The position numbers and the translations under genes were made by a program. DNA of 64,000 nucleotides from Sinonovacula constricta. Taxonomy: Eukaryota; Mollusca; Bivalvia; Cardiida; Solecurtidae. The notes below the pieces were generated by a model. That model searched no databases. It was not told the origin of the DNA and saw only the letters and a list, made by a program, of their open reading frames with translations. This document shows, piece after piece, positions 52,735 through 64,000 of the stretch (within the stretch, counting starts at the first letter, position 1; the number at the start of each line of letters is the position of its first letter). Where the stretch lies: positions 30,286,389-30,350,388 of the forward strand of contig CM017561.1 in the NCBI GenBank assembly GCA_007844125.1, read 5' to 3'.

Positions 52735-55010
52735 AAGGACTCAATAGTTCTAGGGAAATCACAACATTTACTTTCTAAGTATACAGGCGAAAATAAACTA
52801 AAATATCGAAAGAAATGAGCTTCATGACTGAAGAACACTAATTTTGGCATGTTTGCATGTCTCTTACTGCCATCGACATAACCAGAACTGAAGACGAAGG
52901 TAAGCTACAAAAAGAACTGTATGTGTCAACAGCCTTCTGTATTATTCATATTTACTGGTTTATTCAAGCTTAAATATGGCCGGCTCATTATGTCTTATTA
53001 TATGAATATTATGTAAACAAAGATATATATAATGAAAAAACGATATAAGTTTTAATCAGCCTACACACGAAAGCTCGGAGAATGTGTACAATATTCAGCC
53101 CGTTTGTCAAAACACAGTCGCACAACTAAATGTCCCAGGACAATTCGCTAAAATAGCTCTTTGCAAAGATAGGCGACAACCAAATATTGACTTCATAAGA
53201 CAGTGCGTAAAGGAAATACGTGTTTTGTCGGGCTACTAAGCTTACTCTGCCTTATCCTGCTGTGAAAGAAATTACCTGGAATGATTATGAACATCCACAT
53301 CTCAAAGCTCTGGCTGTGAGCTGTCAGAGTGTGATCTAATTTATATGATACCTAATTTCTGTGTTGACATAGAATAACTAATTTATATGAAAAAAGTAAA
53401 ATACCTTTGCAAGTCAGTTAAAATTTTGTTGTTAATTGTTCCATTTCGAACTAAAAACTATTTTCTAAGAAGCTCAAACTCAAATTTGCAGCAAAATGCA
53501 GTTTTTTAAGAGGTAAAGTTTGCTAAACACATATTTCCTATTCTTCGAACTGTTCAGTACTTTGATATGTTTGTATATCATGTTATGTACATCTGAAAGA
53601 AAGCATAAATATGTCAAATGAATTTGCCAATTTGTTTTATTCTTATTCGTAGTGGCTGCCTGTCTTGGGAATGAGTCTTCATTTGGTAGCATTTTAGAGG
53701 GACAGAAATCTGGTTGACACTGTTGTACAAGGCAGCACTAATGGTGAGTGCATTTCCCAGCAGTGCCGATTTTGACACATGTGGCATTCAGTGAAGCAGT
53801 CTAGTAAAAGTTAGCACGAGGTAAAAGGAGTGGCGTGCCAGATAGGGTGAATTGTAAGCAGATAGATGTTGTTTATGGTATAAGCTGTACAAATGTATAA
53901 TACAAGCTGTACAAAGTGTTAATCAATCGTCTACATTGGAGAATCCCCAACTGTGGAAACGGAAATACCTGCGAGATGTACGACATAGTAACAAGCTTAT
54001 CAACAGATAGTTTTGTGACAACCAGGCTACTCTGTAGATAACCTGCGTTTCACCAAAGTTGAACTCAGCAGAACAGCACTGCAAGGCAAATCCATTTGTC
54101 AGCTTGGATTCTTAATCTACGAACCGCGGGGCTGCAGTGATTGCGCTAGTTAACAATCAGAAAGTGGGTGAAAATCGACTGTGTCGCTAAATGTCGTTGA
54201 CGTATTACATTATGTTGTAATTTGTTGCAAGTATGTAGAAGTTAAAGGCTTGAGTAACACTTGAATAAGACATTTTGCGGCAAAATCTTAATGAACTTAT
54301 AAGTAGTTAATATTTTTTCTATCGTGACAGAAAGAACACCCAAAGCGCCGTGGTAATACACTCATACAAATAGTATAATAATGCGTACAGACTTAACCAT
54401 GATACAATATTATGAAGTTTGTAATTTATATTCTTAGCGAGTTTGTCAAGTAGGAAAGAACATTTGACAAACAATGCCTCAAGACCAGCTAGATTCGAAG
54501 AATTAGTTCTAAGTTCTAAATTTTAAAGTAATTCTAAATCCGCAAGTTTTTACAGAGTACAGACTGATGTTTGTATTTTATATTCTAAGCGAGATTGTCA
54601 AGTGAAAACGAACATTTGACAAACATTTGGCCCAAAAACAGCAAGATTCAAAGAATTAATTCTGAATTCTGAATTCTAAAGTAATTCTAAATCCGCGGGT
54701 TTTTACAGGGTACAGACTGAGGATATCTGTCATCTCTGTCCGAACGGTTCACAAGTTTTCCATACTAAAAACAGTACGTAGAGTGCCTTGTTAAACTATA
54801 CATTTCTCCCTGGGGAGCACTTATTTAGCATTTTGTCACGTGGTCCGGGAAGCGGTTATCATATTTCAAAATGGAAAGCCGATGGGGGAAGTGAATAATT
54901 GTGTTGCCAATGCACCATCGTGGGAATGATACATGTAGATTTGATCGCTAATCAATCAAATACATCAGACAAGCACAGGGGCATGACTGACATGGACAGT
55001 TTGTAGCAAG
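52735..55010 (+). repeat. Segmental duplication, part 2, copy 1
   Basis: Collinear with 60598-62970. Markers: TTTGCATGTCTCTTACTG, a TTTGTCGGGCTACTAAG block, GATGTTGTTTATGGTATAAG, GTCGTTGACGTATTAC, GGTTATCATATTTC, ACATGTAGATTTGATCGCTA and CTAATCAATCAAATAC. Confidence 0.8.
54418..54721 (+). repeat. Tandem duplication, about 151 bp, two copies
   Basis: TTTATATTCTTAGCGAG, GAACATTTGACAAACA, AAGTAATTCTAAATCCGC and GTACAGACTGA recur in order about 151 bp apart. Confidence 0.85.
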
Positions 55011-55043
55011 CATTTACTGTAAGTATTTTGTACAAACTCGCTC

Positions 55044-55091
55044 AGAGGACCACCTCGCCAAGAGAGACACTTTAAACAGGTAGTCCTCTAG
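55044..55091. repeat. Second AGAGGACCACCT short inverted element
   Basis: CAGAGGACCACCT and AGGTAGTCCTCT, one mismatch in the arms compared with the copy at 1870-1925. Confidence 0.5.
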
Positions 55092-55211
55092 ACGAGGTTT
55101 TATTCTATTTATCTTAATACTTTGACGTATGTAGACTTAAGCTCAACTTAGTTCATTAAAGATTTCTATCCAAGACTAATCACAGTTGTTTTGATTTCCA
55201 TATCATCCCAT

Positions 55212-55242
55212 ATCATTGGGTAGGTTAATGTTGTTAACCTTA

Positions 55243-55341
<99 letters not shown>

Positions 55342-55372
55342 AGGTTAACATCATTAACTCTTACCTAATGAT
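55212..55372. repeat. (TA)n flanked by inverted repeats
   Basis: About 90 bp of TA dinucleotide between arms of about 35 bp: ATCATTGGGTAGGTTAATGT on the left and the complement of ATCATTAGGTAAGAGTTAAT on the right, both reading TTAACCTTAT toward the TA run. Confidence 0.9.
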
Positions 55373-55379
55373 ATATATA

Positions 55380-56240
55380 CAACTGTTTCCTATTCTCTCA
55401 GTTGTACAGCATTTTGATGCGTTTGTGTTCATCTGGAAAAAAAGGCATGAATATTTAAATGGAATTTGCCAATTTGTTTTATCCTAGAGTATTAACTGTC
55501 TGTTTATGCACCAAATCATAATTTGGTAGCATTTCGGAGGACCATGAACCTATTTGACAGTGTAGAACATGGCAAAACTAATTGTGATTGAATTTCTCTG
55601 CAGTGCCGATTGTGACGCATGTGATATTCTGTGAAGCAATCCAGTGAAAGATACAACGGGACAGAAATAGTGGCCTGCAAGATGAGGTAAACTGTAAGCA
55701 GATGGATGTTGTTTATGGTATAAGCTGTACAATGTGTTAATCAATCGTCTACATAGGAGAATTGGGGAGACAAATGTGGTAAGGAAAATACCTGCGAGAT
55801 GAACAACATGATAACATGCCTATCAACAGTCAGTTTTGGCAACCAGGCTACTCTGTATATTGCATACGCTTCCCCGAAGGTGTACGCAGCAGAAAGAGCT
55901 GAGACATAAATCCATTTGTCAGGATGCTTAAGCTACGAACCGACGGGATGCAAGGATTGCGCTAGTTAACCCGCAGTAAATGGCTAAAAATCGACTTTGC
56001 CGCTAAATGTCGTTGACGTATTACGTTATTTGGCGGCGCCCATAAAATGGTTACAAATAAGTAATTGACTGAGTTTAATTCTTGACATTTTGCAGCAAAA
56101 TCTTTATGAATTTAAAGGAAAGATGACTGCAAGTACACTCAAAGCACAGTGGAAATAAACTCAAATAAATAGGATATTTATACGCATTGGCTTAACCATA
56201 ATACATTATTATGTTTTTTTTGTAATTTATATTCTAGGCG
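55380..56240 (+). repeat. Segmental duplication, part 2, copy 3 (partial)
   Basis: Matches 53525-54440: AATTTGCCAATTTGTTTTAT, GCAGTGCCGATTGTGACG, GATGTTGTTTATGGTATAAG, GATTGCGCTAGTTAAC, CGCTAAATGTCGTTGACGTA, then GTAATTTATATTCTAGGCGA. Confidence 0.85.
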
Positions 56241-57234
56241 AACTTGTTGTTTTAATGCTCTCTTATCTCTTATATCTTATGTTATCTTTTCTCATATCTT
56301 ACTATATTAATAATCTACTGGCGGTGTTCTTTTTGATATTGATATATATTTACCGGACAAAAAACAAAAATACTGACTCCCTTGAAATAAAGGCAAAACA
56401 TCTAGCAGTTCATTTTTAAAGTTGTGTAAGGTTTAATCTGCATATTTGCACTTCTCTCGGCTTTGATGCTGGGCTTTGATACCCGACATTATGATTTAAT
56501 GATGATAAGCCATTTTGCTTATTAAGTGAATTTATTAAGATCATATATCAAGGGTTTTCACCTATTCACAAATAATAGAAATGTGTTTACAATGGTGAAA
56601 ATCCAGGAATTCTTGGGTGTAATGATTTTTTTGCAAGTGATCATTATACGGTCAGAACTTACATGGCTTTTCAATAATACGATGGTTGCTGGTCGAAACT
56701 TCTGGATAACGTTGACCTTAAGCCATAATTTGGCCAGTTGCTGCTGGAATTCCATCTCTTCTTGGCTTCAGCCGTGCCCTAAATAGATAAGGCAAGTTGA
56801 AAAAGGCAAGTAGTCTACATTGCTGGGTCGGAATAACTAACAATTAGAATAACATCAAGGGTTGTCTTTTTTATTCTATCGCATACCACATGTAAAAAGT
56901 TCTCGATTAATTATTTCAGAATATCGTTATTAATAAACTCTTCACAATTCTGCAATTTTGTTTTGTGGTGCTGATGTGGTTTGGATGATTTTGTTGTTTG
57001 TTGCGATCTTTGTTTAAAAAACGTAACTATATTCGGCCATTACATTAACCAAACATCGACTGAACTGTTTTATTTCAAACCGATATCTCTCTTGAATTCT
57101 TTAGTTGTCTAGGAATTTATCTCGTGTAAATTGTGTATTTATTTTAGTGATTACAGTGTATTTATTCTTTCTTTGTTCAGTGATTTACTCCTGATACGGA
57201 TAAGCAACCCATTTCAATCCTTTTACTGACTGAC
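56241..57234. other. Intergenic, no gene seen
   Basis: AT-rich. The overlapping frames at 56526-56786 (+) and 56558-56755 (-) have no recognisable domain and no second copy for comparison. Confidence 0.4.
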
Positions 57235-57600
57235 CGATCCAAGGCGGTAATTGCAGGTTGTTTTCTATTTATATGCCATGTCTCGTCCCTGTTTTTGTCC
57301 CATTTACTTTTACCCTGTTTGCATTTGTCTATAGGTAGTTTAGATGTTAATATCTGCGGTATTTCTGATAAGGCCTTTTATTATTTACCTTACAGCCAGT
57401 CGGCGCATTTGTCGACTGAACGTTCCTAACGCGGAAACTGTTTTTTTTCTTTATAAATGCAATGTCTCGTGTTTTATTCACTTTTACGTAAGCTTATATG
57501 CGCCTGTGTCAGAAAGTGGTTCAATTTTTAATATTAGTGATAATTCTCACGGGACATTTTCTTATTTTCGTTTTTGTCTCAGCGTTCTTGTAACGTTGAT
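57235..57600 (+). repeat. Two diverged copies of the right-edge repeat family
   Basis: CCAAGGCGGTAATTGCAGG...ATGCCATGTCTCGTC...TTTGCATTTGTCTATAGG at 57238-57360 and AACGCGGAAACTGTT...ATGCAATGTCTCGTG...CACTTTTACGTAAG at 57428-57590 resemble the arms at 63440-64000. Confidence 0.55.
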
Positions 57601-58229
57601 TTCTTAATTTGCTACTTCGTCTTTTGATATTTTAAAAATTTGCTTGTGTTGCAATACCCAGAGGAAATGTTCATATTTTCATTTTTAAACTTTCCAAATG
57701 CCAGTCATTTTGCTTATCATGATATTACAGACACTGGACAAGAAAATATAAAAAACTTATAGCACACTTTAATACATATGTTGTTTACCTATTTACACAT
57801 ACATTTAACTAAAGCATGACACGTATCCATCAATAGCAAACCAAAAAGGGATAATAAATAACACAATTTTGGTCGACATTTTATTCTGCAGTTCAGCTTT
57901 GTTCACGATGTGGTAGGTTTAGACAAAGGGCAACAAGAAAGACCATTGATATGAGACATCCAAGGCACGGCAACAAGAATTCTCTTAAAATAAATGTAAC
58001 AATAAACAGGTAGTTCGCTTTCTTGTAATGGCAATAACTTTAAGGAAAAATATACATACGGAACGAGTAATGTTAAATTATTCCCCCACTGTATGCTTTG
58101 CAATAGATTGAGTACGATCTTGATAGTATGAGTAATTGCCAGCTTGAAGTTACCTAATGTGCAGATAGGTGTCCATAATATAGGTCATTTTTGACAAAAT
58201 ATTGAAAGTTTAAGATATTTTAAAGATAT

Positions 58230-60122
58230 TTTTTATTATTTTGAAGAAATTTATTCAAATTGTGCTTTGGTAAACACATATTTATATTTAATATATTTTA
58301 TCATTACTACTTTATTATTATATAACTTACCAATATATTATACGAGCCACTGAACATGCTACAAGCATTTTCATTTGAACACAAGAGATACATTTTTGCT
58401 TAAGTGGCTTCACATAAAATGTTTGCTTCATATTAATAAACCAGTATGAAATCCCATAATTTATGTGCTCTGTTACATAGATTGAGGTCAACATGTTTTG
58501 GTTTTCTTTTACATTTCAGCTGAGCATTTGTCAACCTTATTCTTAAAAACGACATTTGTTAAAACTCCAGTAAAGAACAGTTTTAATGATTTCAGATAAT
58601 ACAATGGTTTAAATAAAGTTCTTTGTACCTAAATGCAGGCCTCTCTAAATATTTTTCAAGATTGGTAAAAGTAAGAATATGTTTCTAACCAATTAAATTT
58701 TTTATTTTTTTATTAAAATATGACCATCATGGCTATTAAAAAGTTTATAGTTCCTTACACGAACATTTACCATTTTCTGTTTTAAACATTGACCAGACAC
58801 TTTTTAAAATGTTGTAACACTGTAAGAACTATAAAATCCTTCACAAAAAGTATGACCGCAGAAGCTGTTTAAACGGCCTGCAAATATGCTAATGAATTGG
58901 TATATTTACATTGTGTGTATCTTACATACTTTCCATGTAGTAGTAAAAGCAGCTATGAATTAACATGATTTTTTCATGTCTAGAGAACAGCATGTCCAAC
59001 CTCAATGACAGACTATGTCACATATCGACGGTTTATAATTCATAGGTCTGGCAATATTTCAAAATTTGATATTTTCCCATTTTTTGGCTTTGTTTTTTTG
59101 GGGGGCTTCCATTATCTGCAGATTGTTGAATATAACTACGAAAGTATTCAGATACATAATCATAAAAATCTGAGTAAGGAATTTTCATTTTGTGCATGTA
59201 ATCTATGTTGTCCTTTAATTCATCCTTTAAGGATTATTACGTGTATTTATTTAATGGACATATGACATTGGTTCCTCAATTCCATCTTCACATTAACAGT
59301 ATGCTGCAACCTTATACACTTCTCTCGTCATTTTCTTTCTTAATTGAAAACAAATAATTTACTTACAATGAACAATTTTGTGTAGATATTCTAATAAAAA
59401 TTATACTTAATTATATGTGATTATAATTTTCTTCAGACGATTGTGTTGTATTTACATTTGTCACATTTGGAAAAAAATAACAACGTTTTAACGTTTTTGT
59501 GTGTTTTATTTTTCAGTTAATTTAATGCAATTAAAATTTTTAACAATTATTAAACTTTAGAGATTCATGCGGGCATTACCGGTTTGTGTTGAGAATCATA
59601 AACAGTACTCTCGTTGCTTTAATTGTCAAGTGCTGGTTTCAGTATTAAATATTGGTACTACGTAATGGAAATTGTATTACAGCAATTATCACCCTAAGTT
59701 CAAAATCTAGGTCAGTATATTTCATGATTCAAAAGGTATATACACAAGAATAATCACCACATGCTTCGATTGTTTTTAAAAGAATGGTTTCAAATGAAAC
59801 AAAATAACAACACTCAGCAACATCTTAGGAAAGAAGCTTGTCACCAGAATATCGATTGTAGCACTTGTCTGTAATGTAAGTGTTGCTAGCTGATGAGAAA
59901 ATACCTCTGACATTTCAGAGTAACTCGAGGCGATGTGGCTAAAAATAAATGGCCCAGTAAATTACTAAGAGAGACTGGGGCGAGGCAGTTAAACGATAAT
60001 GTCATTTGACATCTGTCTTTTGTCTGTGTGAAGCAGTTCATATGTGTGAAGTGTCTTATAAAAGGGTGTGTTTAGTACAGAATCCGGTAATAGGTTTACA
60101 GAATTTGTTGTGTATGCATTCA
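58230..60122 (+). repeat. Segmental duplication, part 1, copy 2
   Basis: Counterpart of 45330-48708, without the SINE and array insertions. Similarity is patchy except for the last 290 bp. Confidence 0.65.
59832..60122 (+). promoter_or_regulatory. Candidate TATA promoter block, copy 2
   Basis: TATAAAAGGG at 60057-60066, same flanks as copy 1: GTCACCAGAATATCGATTGT, TCATATGTGTGAAGTGTCTT and the GTGTGTTTAGTA downstream. The expected start is about 60090. No protein frame follows. Confidence 0.45.
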
Positions 60123-60150
60123 AAATAGTATCTTTTTAATAATGTTTTTA

Positions 60151-60388
60151 AACGCGACATACCAAAGTCGTTAAGTGGCATAGCTACCTTGCTAACGTTC
60201 AAGCAAATATAAGGTTAGTTCCACAACTGGTTGGCTCTTTGTCAGGATAATGTGACTGGGTGAGGTACCATGCCAGGTGTAAACGGCATGCTATACACAG
60301 TGAACGCAGCACTATTTCTGCTTTAAGTGGACATCGTCTCCAGATAACGGAAATACTGTTTGGGATCGATAAACCCAACAAACAAAGG
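60151..60388 (+). mobile_element. SINE family A, 5'-truncated
   Basis: CGCGACATACCAAAGTCGTT, TCAAGCAAATATAAGGTTAG, GGATAATGTGACTGGGTGAG, tail AAACCCAACAAACAAAG. Inserted just after the second TATA block. Confidence 0.85.
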
Positions 60389-60597
60389 CCAAACTGTATG
60401 CTAGTCTTAATTGTATTCGGACCTTCATTGTCTACAAACGAAGCTCTAATATTGGTATTAAACTTGCACCAACATTCAAAGGTAACTTTGTATAATGCAT
60501 GCTTCGTTCAGGATAATTCACAATTTTTCTATTCAATTGTATTGTTGTTGTCATAGACTTACCAATAATGTTTTCTGTAGTGAATCTGCATGACTAA

Positions 60598-62970
60598 AAA
60601 TGCAAGGGAGCAACAATATTGACCTTCTGAGTCTACAAAAGAAATTAACCTTAAATGCCGTAATAACAACTAAATGAACTACACAAACGATGAAAACAAG
60701 TTTTGGCATTTTTGCATGTCTCTTACTGTCAGTCCACAGCATTGTATATTTTTATGTGTATGGTTAAGTATACAGTTTAGTTTTTATTTGCACTTTCACT
60801 CCAACTTCAACTCAGATATAGACGTCATTCTATATTAAAAATTATATAAATGTGTTTGTTTTTAAGGTTTATCGTCGCACCAGCAAAACACAATGACACC
60901 ATTAAACAAACATCCCAGGACGATTCACTTAAAAAACTCGTTGAAAAGAGTAGTGACAACCAACTATTGACTTCATAGGGCAGTGAGTAAAGAAAAAATG
61001 AGTGTTTTTGTCGGGTTATTAAGTTAACTCTGCCTTATTCTACCGAAGAAAAAAGTATGTACTAACGATCAAATAGTTATCATTTATATATAAGAGCTCT
61101 TGCAATGAGGTGTCAGATTGCGATCTATTTTATTTGCTTCCTAATAATATGTGCATATTTCTATTAACTTATACGATATAATAATTAAATGTTATGGATA
61201 AACACAACCTTCCATGCAATACAGTTCGCGCTCTATTGTTAATTTCTTCTACAGGGAACTGAAGTTTTTTTTTACTGAAAAATGTCCAAATTTGTTAAAA
61301 ACATGTTACATATATTTTGATCTATAAAACACGTTTATCTTTTTGTATACCATAGTTTGAAAACATGGAAGGCTGGAGCCAATGTAAATTGATATTATTC
61401 ATCCTCGAGAAGTGACTGTCTGTCTATGGATCAAATCTCCTTTGGTAGCTTTCCGGGGGAAAAAGGAACCTATTTGACACTGTAGTCCATGGCAAGACTA
61501 ATTGTGATGTACACATGAATGCACTTTCCTGCAGTGCCTATTGTAACACATGTGGCATTCTGTGGGGATGTCCAATAAAAGACCACATGACAGAAGGAGT
61601 TTGGCGAGGCAGATAAGGTAAACTTTAGCCAGGGGCCTGTTGTTTATCGTATAAGCTGTAAAGTGTGAATAAATCATCTAGTTTGGAGAATCAGGAAGAT
61701 AACATAGGGTAGGAATACCTTCTAGATGTACGACAGCAAAATGACAAAAAGAGCGCGATTGTGAGACATCCAAGGCGCCGCAGGGAGCATGCGTTTAAAA
61801 ACAAGGCGATGACTATCATGGGAACTAAACACTCTCTGTCGAATCATTACATCAGTATCGGAGAACAACGTTCCGCAACTCTGAAAGGAACTAGATTGCC
61901 TGCTTTTTTTCTTTCTTCCTTGTTATCTTCTGCATCCGTAATTACAACCTGCATACTCGGCTTATTTTGTTAAACAATACCTCGCAATAAAGCTGCAAAT
62001 ACTTCTTAATGTTTTTTTTATAATTGCAAGCTATACTTTATTGTTGCAAGCTACACTTTTAATAGTAAATCCTTTTCTCTGAACATCTTCGATTTCCTGT
62101 TATTGCCTGCTGCATTATGTTCCACATGAAATGCATTCCATAAGAGGCACCGATCTCAAGACAGCGCTAACGGGCCTTTCAACCAGGCCATTGTAGTAGT
62201 TGATCTCCGTTTCACCACACTAAAAAGTTGTACACAGAACTGAGAAGCCAATAAATTCAGCTGAATTCAGATGGTTCAAACGGTCAAATGCGGAACCTCA
62301 ACGTTGCGCTAATTGACTTTGGCTAAGGACTATTTTAAATGTCGCTGACGTTTTACGCTGTTTTCTAATGTTGCAGCAAAAGCTTGGTGAGCTCTAAGAA
62401 AAAAAGATCGATATTTTTGTCGCCTTACTCTAACAGCAGCAACACCCATAGCGCAGTGGTAATACACTAATCTAAATCTGATATTAATTGACATTGACTA
62501 AACCATAATATCAAATAATGAAATAAGTAATTTATATTTAAATCGAAGAACGAAACCATTTGACAAACGATGGCTAATTCTAATTTCTTCTATACTGTTC
62601 ATTTTAATTTATTTCTGAATTAGTATTCCGTGAGTTCTTACACAAGAACAGACGGAGAGAAAAAACAACACTGTCAGCTTAGTGAAAAAATCCCTGTCCA
62701 AACGTTTCACAACTTTGCCCACAGTCAAAACAATAAGTAGAGTGCGTCTTTTATCCTACAACTTTTTCTCCATGAAGAGCATTTATTTAACATTTTGTCT
62801 CTTGATCTGGTTCGGGGAGCGGTTATCATATTTCCAGAATGGTTAGCAAGAATAAATGAGTTGCCAATGCACCGTGGTGGGAATAATACATGTAGATTTC
62901 ATCGCTAATCAATCAAATACAGCAGACAAGCTCGGCGGAATGACTGACATGTACAGTTTACAGCAGATCC
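60598..62970 (+). repeat. Segmental duplication, part 2, copy 2
   Basis: Counterpart of 52735-55010. It contains extra sequence at about 61753-62190 that the other copies lack. That extra part holds an unsupported 70-codon frame (61761-61973). Conserved phrases: TTGTCGGGTTATTAAGTTAA, CTGACGTTTTACGCTG, GCTAATCAATCAAATACAGC. Confidence 0.8.
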
Positions 62971-63006
62971 AGGATCTTTCATAGTAGACACATTATAATA
63001 ACATTT

Positions 63007-63007
<1 letters not shown>

Positions 63008-63052
<45 letters not shown>
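63008..63052 (+). repeat. TA microsatellite
   Basis: About 21 uninterrupted TA units. Confidence 0.95.
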
Positions 63053-63054
<2 letters not shown>

Positions 63055-63382
63055 AAAAATGTCAAACCACTTTAAAGTGTCAGAACAATTGAGCTGTATA
63101 CACTAATTAATCAACATGCATTGATCAACATTCATTCACTCGAATAAGGTTTTGCGCATAATGAATTTAAACTTATTATTGGATCTATATACAATGTAAT
63201 GTAAAATGTAAAAAAAAGATGTTAACATTCGCCAGTCGCAGCATATATAACACACAGGTGATAATGGCAATAACGGTAGCAATCGCAATCTCGCTGTTGC
63301 CATGTAGAATTGTCCAGGGGTGAACACTGTTGAAAATGGGCATGTTTGAATTAACGTTTATTTGGGATGATGAGGGAGGCCA

Positions 63383-64000
63383 ATATAAGAGTTTTATTTA
63401 GCTCCTTCGGTCATATTTGGGATTTCTCTTACATTGCCTTCCTGACTTGCCAATAGGTAAATAAGAAAAGGTCCTATCAAAATTTCTGTAGATATTAAAA
63501 TTTAATCTACCTCTATGCAAAGGCAAACTAGGTAAAAATAAATGTGACAAACACACAGAGACGAGACATAACACACCCAAAAAATCAACAGTTACCGCCT
63601 TGGAACGGTCAGTTGGCAAAAGGACCTACTGGGGTGCTTAAACCTGGTTTGTGGAGCGCTCCAACCTCTCACTTCCTGTTTTTTTTCTATTAAACAAACA
63701 ATGTAAATAAAAATATCCCGTCAAAGTGAAACAACTAACAGTAAGCACCTAAATGGGAGTTAAAACAGATACAATTAACTTATATACATACATAATATCT
63801 AGCAATAAAATAAACTATCAACATATGTACAGTATGTACAGTAGATAAAAGCCTCGGCACCCCCAAAATAGCCAACTGATGGTTTAAAGGCGGTAACGGT
63901 TGGTTTACCTTTATGTGTGTTATGTCTCGTCTCTGTGTTTTGTCACTCGTACATTTATTTTGTTTGCCTTTGTCTGGAGGTCGTTTAGATTTAAAAATAT
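63383..64000. repeat. Long inverted repeat at the window edge
   Basis: Left arm about 63430-63650 (GAGACGAGACATAACACACC, GTTACCGCCTTGGAACGGTC, GTTGGCAAAAGG) is complementary in order to right arm 63855-64000 (GTGTGTTATGTCTCGTCTCT, AAAGGCGGTAACGGTTGG, TTTGCCTTTGTCTGGAGGTC). The spacer is about 200 bp. The right arm runs out of the window. Confidence 0.75.

Noticed and set aside
52857..52899. Possible first coding exon of a gene in the duplicated segment (ATG TCT CTT, ending in a good GTAAGC donor)
   Set aside because: The second copy loses both frame and donor (60717 onward), and no following exon was found.
56526..56786. 86-codon frame between duplicated segments
   Set aside because: An overlapping antisense frame of similar length is equally plausible, and neither shows a domain.
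61761..61973. 70-codon frame with a hydrophobic C-terminus
   Set aside because: It lies in sequence absent from the other copies, has no promoter or splice support, and no family resemblance.

Overview
This is animal nuclear DNA, AT-rich and intron-rich, most likely from a bivalve mollusc. The host call is an inference. It rests on several tRNA-derived SINE families, tandem minisatellites inside introns, foldback elements, a CR1/Jockey-type LINE and mariner remnants in a low-GC background. No ribosomal RNA, functional tRNA, CRISPR array, operon or viral gene was recognised.

Positions 1 to about 41,207 (+ strand) hold the only confidently intact gene: the ortholog of GRIPAP1 (GRASP-1), a long coiled-coil, Rab4-effector/GRIP-binding protein of recycling endosomes. 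I placed 24 exons by GT/AG boundaries, continuous phase and colinearity with the vertebrate protein as I remember it. The 5' end lies outside the window. The exons encode 793 residues, about 60 fewer than expected for the whole protein, and end at a TGA at 41205-41207. Several exons are tiny (32, 45, 48 and 48 nt) and are surrounded by very large repetitive introns.

The introns carry most of the repeat content. Six minisatellite arrays occupy about 9-10 kb: two 32-bp arrays at 4.7-10.2 kb, then a 28-29 bp, a 44 bp, a 38 bp and a third 32 bp array. Three SINE families (called A, B and C here), one non-autonomous TIR element family (D), a mariner fossil, several perfect or near-perfect hairpins, and a pair of gene fragments complete the picture. 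The gene fragments are a RecQ-like helicase start and, divergently, a TTF/BED-like zinc finger with an in-frame stop, lying next to a roughly 200-bp TIR element. Two repeats involve the gene's own splice sites: a 42-bp duplication of a splice donor that stays open in frame, and a roughly 110-bp intronic array resembling the downstream acceptor and exon start.

From 41.2 kb to 64 kb I find no intact protein gene. The region holds the 3' flank, two adjacent D elements, more SINEs, a dead LINE (about 49.2-51.9 kb), microsatellites, a 6 x 38 bp array with a repeated CACGTG motif, and a diverged segmental duplication (about 45.3-55.0 kb against 58.2-63.0 kb, with a third partial copy at 55.4-56.2 kb). 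The best conserved part of this duplication is a 290-bp block carrying a TATAAAAG box, suggesting a duplicated promoter or non-coding transcription unit. The right edge contains a long inverted repeat.
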